Part shown: one piece after another, positions 1-6,333 of the stretch
How the letters are laid out: every line of letters begins with the position of its first letter
How positions within the stretch are numbered: position 1 is the stretch's first letter
Made by a program: the position numbers and the translations under genes
The notes under the pieces: model-generated
Told to the model about the DNA's origin: nothing
The model's database searches: none
The model's input: the letters and a program-made list of their open reading frames with translations, nothing else
Origin: Promethearchaeota archaeon
GTDB lineage: Archaea; Asgardarchaeota; Lokiarchaeia; Sigyniarchaeales; SOKP01
Assembly: GCA_019058135.1 (NCBI GenBank)
Contig: JAHLWE010000497.1
Span: 1-10,489, forward strand
DNA length: 10,489 nt
Direction: 5' to 3'

Positions 1-55
1 CACCTGAAGCGCCCGTTACAATTGCAATTTTATCTTTTAGTAAATTAGACTTCAT
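1..55 (-). CDS. Short-chain dehydrogenase/reductase, 5' end only (cut by the window edge)
   Basis: Only the first 18 codons lie in the window, starting at the ATG at 55-53 and running off the left edge. The peptide begins MKSNLLKDKIAIVTGASG, the first beta strand and the start of the TGxxxGxG dinucleotide-binding loop of the classical SDR (NAD(P)-binding Rossmann) family. In-frame codons upstream of this ATG contain no other ATG, because the codon matching the upstream ATG of the sister copy at 837-1025 reads AAG here. The substrate cannot be told from this fragment. It may be the intact copy of the pair, with 837-1025 the broken one, but the body of the gene is out of view. Confidence 0.75.
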   Translation of the reverse strand, partial: MKSNLLKDKIAIVTGASG

Positions 56-85
56 AATAATTAATTTCTTTAATTTATATTAAAT
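1..85. repeat. Direct repeat, copy 1 (SDR 5' end plus upstream DNA)
   Basis: This stretch matches 971-1055 at 80 of 85 positions with no gaps, a constant offset of 970 bases. Differences are at positions 14, 27, 48, 69 and 78. The match covers the first 18 SDR codons and about 30 bases upstream, including the AT-rich element that probably holds the TATA box. It ends sharply at about position 85. The other end of the repeat lies beyond the left window edge for this copy. Confidence 0.9.
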
Positions 86-189
86 AAAACTTCGATAAAT
101 CTCTATTAATATAGTAATTAACTTTAATACACATTTTTTTACTCATTTGACGAAATAAAATAACTGCTAATTTTTATACAAATAAAATT

Positions 190-235
190 AAAAAATTTCA
201 ATAAAAAGAACTTTTAATAAAAATTCTTATTGTAA
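190..235 (-). terminator. T-rich stretch after the GNAT gene, candidate archaeal terminator
   Basis: Read on the minus strand just after the GNAT stop codon, the sequence contains several runs of five to six T separated by A-rich spacers. Archaeal RNA polymerase can stop at such runs without a hairpin. The whole interval 56-246 is otherwise featureless and AT-rich. The call rests on composition only. Confidence 0.35.
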
Positions 236-246
236 TCACCTGTAAT

Positions 247-765
247 TCATTCTATAATATCTATATTATCCCATCCATACGCAACTAAATCATAATTTTT
301 ATCCCCAATTTTATCTTTTTTTTCGCCAACATTTTTTCCTTGGAGAAATTCATAAAAGGTGCGATACATACTTTTCTTTAATACCCAAACAATAATATTT
401 TTAATATTCATTCTATAAAGATTTTTAAAAATTGTTAAGAAAAGTGATTTTCCTATACCTCTTCGTTGATATTTCTTAAGAACATAAATAGCATGTAATT
501 CCCCGTTATATTTAGAAAGACCACTCCTTTCTAAACCTGCCCAAGCAAACCCAATAATATTTCTATTTTCATCTTGAGCAACATAGATAAAACTTTTTTT
601 ATTTCTATTTTTTAAAATATCTTCCCATATCTTTTCATATTTTTTGTAAGATAAAGAATCAAGATAATCTTGTGAAATTATGCCTGAATAAGCAGTTTTC
701 CATGTTTCTAAATTAACTCTAGCAATAGAGTATGCATCTGAAACTGATGCTTTTCGAATTATCAT
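247..765 (-). CDS. GNAT family N-acetyltransferase
   Basis: Predicted cytosolic acetyl-CoA-dependent N-acetyltransferase with unknown acceptor. Numbered from the longest reading (176 residues), the N-terminal strand is MIIRKASVSDAYSIARV (5-21), as in many GNAT proteins. The central strands are FIYVAQDE and IIGFAWAGL. Motif A is GELHAIYVLKKYQRRGIGKS (92-111), with the acetyl-CoA pyrophosphate loop QRRGIG at 104-109. The C-terminal FYEFL region fits motif B. The length is normal for a stand-alone GNAT protein. I chose the ATG at 765-763; an in-frame TTG at 777-775 would add four residues (MYIN) that the family does not need. The gene lies between two copies of an SDR 5' end, in the same direction. 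Its closest look is to RimI- or PhnO-like proteins of broad substrate range, so no specific function is assigned. Confidence 0.88.
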   Translation of the reverse strand: MIIRKASVSDAYSIARVNLETWKTAYSGIISQDYLDSLSYKKYEKIWEDILKNRNKKSFIYVAQDENRNIIGFAWAGLERSGLSKYNGELHAIYVLKKYQRRGIGKSLFLTIFKNLYRMNIKNIIVWVLKKSMYRTFYEFLQGKNVGEKKDKIGDKNYDLVAYGWDNIDIIE

Positions 766-836
766 ATTAATATACAAATTTTTAATTTAATCTACTCCCT
801 TTAAGAAATAATTTTTATTTTACATATTATTTATTG

Positions 837-1025
837 CTATTGTTCTTGACTTGATACGGGTTCTTGAGAAAGTTTTTTCCCAATTTCATTAAGTCTTTCC
901 TCATCAATAACTGATAGAACAAGATATACTCCATTTTGATCCAATAATTTAACAATTTCTCGACCAATTCCACCTGAAGCGCCAGTTACAATTGCAGTTT
1001 TATCTTTTAGTAAATTAAACTTCAT
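837..1025 (-). pseudogene. Truncated short-chain dehydrogenase (duplicate SDR 5' fragment)
   Basis: About 62 residues from the ATG at 1025-1023 to a TAG at 839-837. The N-terminus MKFNLLKDKTAIVTGASGGI matches the SDR start at the left edge almost residue for residue and carries the full TGASGGIG cofactor loop. The next helix and strand (REIVKLLDQNGVYLVLSVID, then EERLNEIGKKLSQE) follow the SDR fold. The frame then ends in a short PVSSQEQ tail, whereas SDR enzymes are usually about 240-280 residues and need the downstream YxxxK active site, which is absent. The 50 bases beyond the stop show no SDR remnant in any frame I could recognise. I read this as a decayed duplicate; a small expressed Rossmann peptide cannot be excluded. 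An ATG at 1040 would add five residues, but the equivalent codon is not ATG in the sister copy. Confidence 0.75.
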
Positions 1026-1055
1026 AATAATTAATTTCATTAATTTAAATTAAAT
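971..1055. repeat. Direct repeat, copy 2 (SDR 5' end plus upstream DNA)
   Basis: Second member of the repeat described at 1-85, matching at 80 of 85 positions. It includes the ATG and the AT-rich block upstream of it, so both the translation start and the likely core promoter were duplicated together. Confidence 0.9.
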
Positions 1056-1108
1056 CTTTTACTTTTTTCTAAAATTTTATTGAATATACAATTTAAAATT
1101 TTAATCAA

Positions 1109-1120
1109 AACCTTTAAATA
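1109..1120 (+). promoter_or_regulatory. Archaeal TATA box with BRE-like A/C element for the bPH2-XRE gene
   Basis: The sequence AAAACCTTTAAATA has a BRE-like A-rich/CC part next to a TTTAAATA TATA box. Its centre is about 35 bases upstream of the ATG at 1151, which would place transcription start near 1140 and give a leader of about ten bases. No separate Shine-Dalgarno with normal spacing is visible, consistent with a very short leader. Confidence 0.55.
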
Positions 1121-1137
1121 TGTAAGTATTATTATAA

Positions 1138-1148
1138 TTACCTATAGG
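1138..1148 (+). promoter_or_regulatory. Candidate operator TTACCTATAGG
   Basis: Contains the perfect 8-base palindrome CCTATAGG directly before the ATG at 1151, around the predicted transcription start. A near-identical site (TTACCTATAAG) lies on the opposite strand at 2113-2123, just before the tandem XRE gene. Both downstream genes encode XRE DNA-binding domains, so an autoregulatory site is plausible, but two sites in AT-rich DNA could match by chance. Confidence 0.3.
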
Positions 1149-1150
1149 AA

Positions 1151-2074
1151 ATGTCAAATATATTTGCATTCCAAAAATATTTACATAAAAAAAATAAAAA
1201 TAAAAAGGAGTTGAAAAATAAAAAAATGGAAATAAAAGAAGCCGAAGAGCGAAGAATCGATAATTCCTTAAGGAAAAAATCAGATATAAAGGCGATATTT
1301 GGGTGCGTTGTAATTTTGGGTCTTGTATGGCTATTTATTATTTTTATATTATCGTTGGTGCAATTAGATCCTGATATTGGATATGTGAATCCAGCCTTTC
1401 TGCAATCTCTCTTTATCCAATTATTGCTGTATATCGTAATAATTCCGAGTGTAATTCTCTTGGTGTTGAATGATATATATATACAATATTATCTCAAAAA
1501 TTTCTCGTATAGAATGATGAGTTCTCATTTGGAGATTAAACATGGAATTTGGACTAAGAACAGGGCAACAATACCTTTTTCTCGGATTCAAAATATTAAT
1601 ATTGTAAATGGTCTTTTCGATAGAATTTATGGTCTTTACACGGTGAAAATTGAAACTGCAGGAGGAACCATTTATTCTCAAGCAGCAAAAGGTTATGGAA
1701 AACCGGAGGGATACATACCAGGTATAAAAGATCCCTTCACATTTGAGAAAGAGTTAAAACAAATGTTGGATAAATATAACGTCTTGCCATCTGGACTGGA
1801 AGATAAAATCTTTAAGCCACAAGAATTGGCGTTTGATAACTTTATATCATATATTTTAACGAAATTGAGAGATAAAGATGATTTACTAAGGAATAGCATT
1901 AAAGAATTGAGAGAAAATCAAAATCTATCTAAGTTAGATTTAGCAGAGAAAGTCGGTGTTAAGAAAGAAACTATAGAACAATTAGAGTTAGGCAGATATA
2001 CACCATCTTTATCATTGGCTTATAAAATTGCGAAGGAGTTAAAGGTTAGAATCGAGGATTTATTTAAATTTTAA
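1151..2074 (+). CDS. Membrane-anchored bPH2 (YdbS/YdbT-like) protein fused to an XRE helix-turn-helix
   Basis: 307 residues in three parts. Residues 1-45 are a very lysine-rich cytosolic N-terminus. Residues 46-72 and 83-108 are two strongly hydrophobic helices forming a membrane hairpin. Residues about 115-175 are a bacterial-type PH domain of the bPH2 family (PF03703): HLEIKHGIWTKNRATIPFSR, the RIQNINIVNG block, FDRIYGLYTVKIETAGG. Residues about 248-307 form an XRE/Cro-type helix-turn-helix (IKELRENQNLSKLDLAEKVG, then ETIEQLELGRYTPSL). Hairpin followed by bPH2 is the usual YdbS layout; the DNA-binding tail is unusual and suggests a membrane-tethered regulator. It is the first gene of a same-strand run with a second XRE gene 57 bases downstream and an ABC transporter after that. 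I kept the ATG at 1151 because the TATA box points to it; an internal ATG at 1226 would remove only the basic N-terminus. Ligand and DNA target are unknown. Confidence 0.85.
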   Translation: MSNIFAFQKYLHKKNKNKKELKNKKMEIKEAEERRIDNSLRKKSDIKAIFGCVVILGLVWLFIIFILSLVQLDPDIGYVNPAFLQSLFIQLLLYIVIIPSVILLVLNDIYIQYYLKNFSYRMMSSHLEIKHGIWTKNRATIPFSRIQNINIVNGLFDRIYGLYTVKIETAGGTIYSQAAKGYGKPEGYIPGIKDPFTFEKELKQMLDKYNVLPSGLEDKIFKPQELAFDNFISYILTKLRDKDDLLRNSIKELRENQNLSKLDLAEKVGVKKETIEQLELGRYTPSLSLAYKIAKELKVRIEDLFKF

Positions 2075-2084
2075 TAATTAAATA

Positions 2085-2093
2085 TTTTTTTTT
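2085..2093 (+). terminator. Nine-T run after the bPH2-XRE gene
   Basis: An uninterrupted run of nine T begins about ten bases after the stop codon, a typical intrinsic archaeal termination signal. It may cause partial termination before the next gene. No hairpin is needed or seen. Confidence 0.4.
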
Positions 2094-2112
2094 ACATTTT
2101 ATCATAATTTGC

Positions 2113-2123
2113 TTATAGGTAAG
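2113..2123 (-). promoter_or_regulatory. Candidate operator, inverted copy (TTACCTATAAG on the minus strand)
   Basis: The reverse complement of this site agrees with 10 of 11 bases at 1138-1148. It lies immediately upstream of, and partly within, the ribosome binding site of the tandem XRE gene, where a bound regulator could block transcription or start-site access. This is an inference from sequence similarity and position only. Confidence 0.3.
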
Positions 2124-2128
2124 GTGAT
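2122..2128 (+). promoter_or_regulatory. Shine-Dalgarno AGGTGAT supporting a GTG start
   Basis: AGGTGAT is a perfect seven-base match to the archaeal anti-Shine-Dalgarno complement (AGGAGGTGATC). Its end is three bases before the GTG at 2132, giving acceptable spacing from the core GGTG. It is the clearest such site in the window and decides in favour of the GTG start. Confidence 0.65.
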
Positions 2129-2131
2129 TCT

Positions 2132-2542
2132 GTGAGATTAGTGAGAAAATTGGTATCCAAAATAAAGAAATTGAGAGAGGTAAATAATTTTATGACTCAA
2201 CAAGATTTAGCGGATGCCATAGGAGTTTCGAGACAAACCGTGTCATATTTAGAAAAAGGTGATTATAACCCATCACTGAAGATAGCTCACGATATAGCAA
2301 AATATTTTGGAAAATCAATTGATGATATATTTGAATATGAGTCAGTAATGAAAATAAAACGAGAAGAGTTTAATCTTACCCAAGAACAGCTAGCAACTTT
2401 AATTGGAGTAAAAGTAGAACAAATAAAGAAAATGGAAAATGAAGAATTTAAAGAAGAAGATAAGCCACCAGAATTTATAGAAAAAATTGCAAAACAATTA
2501 AAGTGTAAATTAGAAGATCTTATCGAATTTGATAAAAAATAA
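2132..2542 (+). CDS. Tandem XRE-family helix-turn-helix regulator
   Basis: 136 residues made of two XRE/Cro-type domains and little else. The first (about 9-68) is canonical: IKKLREVNNFMTQQDLADAI, GVSRQTVSYLEKG, then NPSLKIAHDIAKYFG. The second (about 72-133) is a diverged copy (MKIKREEFNLTQEQLATLIG, KVEQIKKMENEE, FIEKIAKQLKCKLEDLIEF), in which the usual GxxxPSL turn is replaced by an acidic stretch EEFKEEDKPPE. The first domain resembles the C-terminal XRE domain of the preceding gene, with shared IKxLRExN, DLAxxxGV, LExGxYxPSL and AxxIAK positions, so the three domains probably arose by local duplication. The GTG start is supported by the AGGTGAT site. Soluble, probably DNA-binding, likely controlling its own neighbourhood, including the ABC transporter genes that follow on the same strand. 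Confidence 0.88.
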   Translation: MRLVRKLVSKIKKLREVNNFMTQQDLADAIGVSRQTVSYLEKGDYNPSLKIAHDIAKYFGKSIDDIFEYESVMKIKREEFNLTQEQLATLIGVKVEQIKKMENEEFKEEDKPPEFIEKIAKQLKCKLEDLIEFDKK

Positions 2543-2629
2543 TAAAAAAAATAGTTTAAAAAATAAAAATAAGTAATTCACAATATTAAAAAGAAATGAA
2601 AAAAAATACGATTATAAAAAAAATAAAGT

Positions 2630-3466
2630 ATGATAAATATGACTATGGATTATGCTATAATTACTCAAAATCTAACTAAAGATTTTGGAAATGTAATCGC
2701 AGTTAAAAATCTTAATTTAAAAATACAATATGGCAAAACCTACGGAATTTTAGGACCTAATGGAGCTGGTAAGACCACAACTGTTAGAATACTTAATTCA
2801 ATTATATCTCCTACTTCGGGTACCGCACAAGTTGCTGGTTATGACATAATTACCCAAAGTAAAGAAGTTAAAATGAATTGTGGTTTTTTACCAGAATCTC
2901 CAGGGTTATATCAGAAATTAACAGCAGTTGAATTTTTAGAATTTATAGGTGAGTTATATTACTTGCCTAAAGAAGTAATATCATCCCGTATTGATGAATT
3001 ATTAGAATTATTTGACTTAGAGGATAGAGAGAATGATCTTTTGGAGGGTTATTCTCGAGGTATGAAACAAAAAGTATGTTTATGTGCTGCGTTGATCCAA
3101 GATCCAACAATTATCTTTTTAGATGAACCAACTTCGAATTTAGACCCTGTAGCAGCAAAAATGGTAAAAGATCTAATTTCTGATCTTGCAAAAAAAGCTG
3201 ATAAGACCATTTTTATTTGCACACATCTTCTTGATGCTGCTGAAGATTTATGTGATATGATTGGGATTATTGATAAAGGAGTGCTAAAGGTGGAAGGAAC
3301 ACCAAGAGATATAATAAATTCTGTAAATGCTGAGGATTTAGAAGATGCTTATTTAAAAATTATGGGTGCGACTAAAATTGAAGATTTATTGGCTTGGAGG
3401 GAAGAAACACCCAATAATAATGAAATAAGTAAAAAAAAGAAGAAGAAAAGGAAAGATAAAAAATGA
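2630..3466 (+). CDS. ABC-2 type transporter, ATP-binding subunit
   Basis: 278 residues; cytosolic ATPase that would drive an exporter-type ABC complex with the permease encoded next. Walker A is GPNGAGKTT at 42-50. The Q-loop region reads GFLPESPGLYQKLT, with the usual glutamine replaced as in many ABC-2 ATPases. The signature motif is YSRGMKQKV (141-149), Walker B IIFLDEPTSNLDP (161-173), and the switch histidine lies in ICTHL (H199). The C-terminus extends past the ATPase core and ends in an exceptional lysine-rich tail, SKKKKKKRKDKK (267-278). I give the first ATG (2630); ATGs at 2639 and 2645 are equally possible, and no clear Shine-Dalgarno distinguishes them. The stop overlaps the permease ATG by four bases (ATGA), implying translational coupling. 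Substrate unknown: multidrug, lipid, peptide or sodium exporters all use such ATPases. Confidence 0.93.
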   Translation: MINMTMDYAIITQNLTKDFGNVIAVKNLNLKIQYGKTYGILGPNGAGKTTTVRILNSIISPTSGTAQVAGYDIITQSKEVKMNCGFLPESPGLYQKLTAVEFLEFIGELYYLPKEVISSRIDELLELFDLEDRENDLLEGYSRGMKQKVCLCAALIQDPTIIFLDEPTSNLDPVAAKMVKDLISDLAKKADKTIFICTHLLDAAEDLCDMIGIIDKGVLKVEGTPRDIINSVNAEDLEDAYLKIMGATKIEDLLAWREETPNNNEISKKKKKKRKDKK

Positions 3467-5073
3467 CTCTATGGAAAGTGATTGCGAAAAATGAACTAAG
3501 GCGCAAGACAAGCAGCCAACGAAATCATCGAATAAGATTTTTCATAATAATATATTCCCTACTTTTACTGTGGGCATTTCTTTTAGCTCCTTTCCTATTC
3601 GATCTATTTATGCCAACTATAGTAGGTGCCTTTCCTGCAGAGATAATTATACCCGCCATCGCTTTAATCATTGAATTCTTACTAATGATGTTTTTTTTAA
3701 TGCTCATAACGTATCCCCTACAAAATATTTATCGCAAGACAGAGATAGGTTATAAAGAGATATTATTAGCTTCTCCAGCCACAGCAGGTGATATTTTTTT
3801 AGGAGAATACATAGGCAAACTACCAATTTATTTAGCCTTTATTTTAATTTTTACACCAATCCTTATGGGTCTTATCAATCCATTAATTGATTTGAATATT
3901 ATTCAGTATATTGTAATTTATTTGAGTGTAATTGGGCTTGTATTTTTTGCCGCTTTACTTGGGTCAATTATTACAGCTTGGATTGAGCATAAAATTGCTA
4001 AAAGTGAGAGGGCAAGGGATTTAGGGAAGGCTTTAATGTTTGTGCTTTCTATTGCAATGGTCATTGTCATGTATTCATTAATGTTTCTATTCAACCAACT
4101 TATGAACAATCCTGAATTAAAAAATTGGTTGATGTTTTACCCTTCCTTATGGTTCTCTAATATTATTTTATATATTATCGATCCAGTATTAATTAGTTCT
4201 TATTTTCTAAATATATGGTATAGTTTATTGGTAGCTGTTTTTGTGCCATTATTAGTTTTGTATATGTCGTTTAAAAGAGCAGATGCGTTTTTTACCTTAG
4301 AAGGTGGAATAGAAAGAATTTCAGCAATTATTGAACAAGAAAATAAACTATATGGTTTTTTAAGAAAAATTACAGAGTCTAAATGGGAGGGATTGGTTAT
4401 TACTCAATTTAAGGAATTCTTTAGAAGAAAGGAAAGTATCATGAAACTTGTTTATGTAATAGGACTTACTGCAGCAGAGGGGGTAATTTTTTCTTTTATA
4501 AGTGGTGGTGATATGGATTTAATGGACATAGGTATGTATATGATAATGATTATCATGATAGGAGGTATGATGTTTGGCATAATGATTGGTAATTATATTT
4601 TCGTTGGTTCCAAGGATTTATTATGGGTGTATAAAAGATCTCCTAGAAATGTACATGCTCTTATTTATTCCTATTTGCGAATGATGTTAATTTTAGTAAT
4701 TTTTATAAGTCTAGGACTTACGATCTTTTTAACTATTTTCTTTCAATACGACCTCTTTACATCTATATATTTCTTTTTCCTCTTTGTAACTTACTGTATG
4801 ATAACACTCTCTCAGGCGATCGGATTACAATGCATTAATCCTGCATTCGAAGAGAAAGGTGGTGATATGCAATTAAATATACTTCTAATTGTTGTAATTA
4901 ATATGGCTACCATGTTCGTTACTATATTTTTTAGCATAGCAATATTTAAACTAATAGATCCACCTCTTGAATTAGTAAAATTTATTTTACCAATTCCCTT
5001 ATTTCTTATTGGAGGTGGAACTGCTATTCCCTTACTATTCTTTGGCATTAAAAAATTAGGTAAAATTGAATAA
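3463..5073 (+). CDS. ABC-2 type transporter, permease subunit
   Basis: 536 residues with about 12 hydrophobic helices, roughly at 25-50, 60-85, 118-138, 147-173, 188-210, 224-240, 247-270, 328-346, 355-382, 402-428, 431-456, 470-495 and 506-528 (one of these may not span). The short basic N-terminus (VIAKNELRRKTSSQ) lies on the cytosolic side. A central hydrophilic loop of about 55 residues (271-327) separates two halves, each of which looks like a six-helix ABC-2 unit, so this may be a fused two-lobe permease needing only one polypeptide plus ATPase. The start overlaps the ATPase stop by four bases. It ends 16 bases before the stop of a convergent gene. No substrate-defining motif is recognised; export or membrane-lipid handling is the general expectation. 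Confidence 0.85.
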   Translation: MTLWKVIAKNELRRKTSSQRNHRIRFFIIIYSLLLLWAFLLAPFLFDLFMPTIVGAFPAEIIIPAIALIIEFLLMMFFLMLITYPLQNIYRKTEIGYKEILLASPATAGDIFLGEYIGKLPIYLAFILIFTPILMGLINPLIDLNIIQYIVIYLSVIGLVFFAALLGSIITAWIEHKIAKSERARDLGKALMFVLSIAMVIVMYSLMFLFNQLMNNPELKNWLMFYPSLWFSNIILYIIDPVLISSYFLNIWYSLLVAVFVPLLVLYMSFKRADAFFTLEGGIERISAIIEQENKLYGFLRKITESKWEGLVITQFKEFFRRKESIMKLVYVIGLTAAEGVIFSFISGGDMDLMDIGMYMIMIIMIGGMMFGIMIGNYIFVGSKDLLWVYKRSPRNVHALIYSYLRMMLILVIFISLGLTIFLTIFFQYDLFTSIYFFFLFVTYCMITLSQAIGLQCINPAFEEKGGDMQLNILLIVVINMATMFVTIFFSIAIFKLIDPPLELVKFILPIPLFLIGGGTAIPLLFFGIKKLGKIE

Positions 5074-5089
5074 GATTTTCTAATATTTT

Positions 5090-6307
5090 TTATTTCAAAT
5101 TTTTAATCTTCGTTTCAATTTCATTAAATTTCTTTTTATATTTTTCATATTGCTCAGTATAATCTTCTAAACTAATTTCTTTTTCTTTTTTCATCTTTTT
5201 GAGTTCTAATATTGTTCTTGAAACTCCAAATTTTTCGCTTTCTAATTTCTCGAGTTCTGAATATGATGTTTTTTTCTCAACTTTCATATTTTTGAATTTT
5301 TTGAACCTTGTAATATTTAAATCTTTAGGAACTATCTTAGATAAATAAATAGTCGCCTTAGGTACAAAAGGTGCAAGATTTTCCGGGATAATAATAACAG
5401 GTTCTGGATCTTGGATCTTTTTAATTTTCTCATAAGGAAGATCTTCGATTTTTATTTCTTCTAAAATATCGTTCGATACGGTAATATTATCTTTAATATT
5501 ATGTATCTCTTCTACTTTTAAATTTAGTATTGTGTTAATCATTTCTCCCCAAATCTCCGTTGCTTTATTAAAATAGAAGTGTGCTTTTTGTTTGAGGCTA
5601 TCTACTCGATGCTTATCTATATTGTAATCCGATGCAACTTCAATAACTAATATACAAGCTTTTCCCATATCAAAATGCATTTGTGCTCTTAATTGGTGCT
5701 TCTTAATTTCATCATGTTCTTTCAAATAAAAAATTCTTTTTGATAAAGCACTTAATCCAGCATATAATTTGGAAGCAAATATTAAATTTCCCTTCATTTC
5801 TTCATTTATAGCAGAAATGCTTTGCGCAAATAAGCGTGCTTCTTCAGATTTTATCTCTAAATTTAATGGAAGTAATGATGTTCCCCTGTAATTTTGATGC
5901 ATAGATGCAGCTGAAAAGTATGCAGATGCCTTATAAATTTTACTACTCTCTAACATTGCAATTATCGCATCTTCGGGAAAATCTTCCTCTTCTCTTTTTT
6001 GTGATAATTTCTCATACCCTTGCCCCAATACCTCTAATACACGGGCACATTCAAAATATAGGTCTCTTATTTGGATTGGCTTATTTTCTAATGGATCAAT
6101 ATATTCTTTCGTAATATCCATTTCATTTAAGATTCTCATGTGATTTATATTTCCGTAATTCTTGTTTAGTATCATAGTATAACTTAAAATATTGTTTAAT
6201 TCATCGATTGTAAAATCTTCGTCATTTTTCAACTTCTCCTCTAATTTTTTAATAGTAAAATGCAGAAATCTTATTTTCTGCACTTTTTCTTGTTCAAAAA
6301 AAGGCAT
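5090..6307 (-). CDS. Unrecognised all-helical cytosolic protein with a C-terminal coiled coil
   Basis: 405 residues from the ATG at 6307-6305. It has no signal peptide and no membrane helix. Numbering from the TTG three codons upstream, residues 1-260 are almost entirely amphipathic helices, with repeated alanine- and aromatic-rich helices such as SSKIYKASAYFSAASMHQNY, LIFASKLYAGLSALSKR and SLKQKAHFYFNKATEIWGEM. This is the look of a helical-repeat (TPR-like or BRO1-like) scaffold, but I cannot align it to a family. Residues 305-330 are a proline-bearing linker (DPEPVIIIPENLAPFVPK). Residues 350-408 are a highly charged coiled coil ending in EIETKIKNLK. Helical scaffolds of this sort usually bind other proteins. 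It is divergent from the MfnD-like gene, with separate promoters. The ATG is preferred over the TTG at 6316 because TAAGGAT sits ten bases upstream of it. Confidence 0.75.
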   Translation of the reverse strand: MPFFEQEKVQKIRFLHFTIKKLEEKLKNDEDFTIDELNNILSYTMILNKNYGNINHMRILNEMDITKEYIDPLENKPIQIRDLYFECARVLEVLGQGYEKLSQKREEEDFPEDAIIAMLESSKIYKASAYFSAASMHQNYRGTSLLPLNLEIKSEEARLFAQSISAINEEMKGNLIFASKLYAGLSALSKRIFYLKEHDEIKKHQLRAQMHFDMGKACILVIEVASDYNIDKHRVDSLKQKAHFYFNKATEIWGEMINTILNLKVEEIHNIKDNITVSNDILEEIKIEDLPYEKIKKIQDPEPVIIIPENLAPFVPKATIYLSKIVPKDLNITRFKKFKNMKVEKKTSYSELEKLESEKFGVSRTILELKKMKKEKEISLEDYTEQYEKYKKKFNEIETKIKNLK

Positions 6308-6317
6308 TTCAATCAAT

Positions 6318-6324
6318 ATCCTTA
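6318..6324 (-). promoter_or_regulatory. Shine-Dalgarno-like TAAGGAT deciding the start at 6307
   Basis: Read on the minus strand, TAAGGAT lies ten bases before the ATG at 6307 but only one base before the alternative TTG at 6316, so it supports the ATG. The match to the consensus is partial. Confidence 0.4.
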
Positions 6325-6333
6325 GTTTTTTGT

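Noticed and set aside
56..246. Possible small RNA or gene between the left SDR start and the GNAT stop
   Set aside because: The interval is very AT-rich, with no stable inverted repeat, no tRNA-like arms and no coding frame with start signals.
784..800. An AGGGAG eight bases before an in-frame ATT at 786-784, upstream of the GNAT gene on the minus strand
   Set aside because: The geometry resembles the GTPase case, but the GNAT gene has a good ATG at 765 that gives the family's normal N-terminus (MIIRKA), so the extension is unnecessary.
1421..1899. Minus-strand open frames opposite the bPH2-XRE gene
   Set aside because: They lie antisense to a clearly structured protein, have no recognisable domain and arise from the AT-rich codon pattern of the real gene.
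3525..5048. Several short minus-strand open frames opposite the ABC permease
   Set aside because: The peptides show no family features, and the plus-strand permease is intact and translationally coupled to the ATPase.
5905..6114. Plus-strand open frame of 69 codons with hydrophobic segments
   Set aside because: It is antisense to the helical protein; its apparent hydrophobicity is the usual shadow of a charged, lysine/glutamate-rich gene on the other strand.
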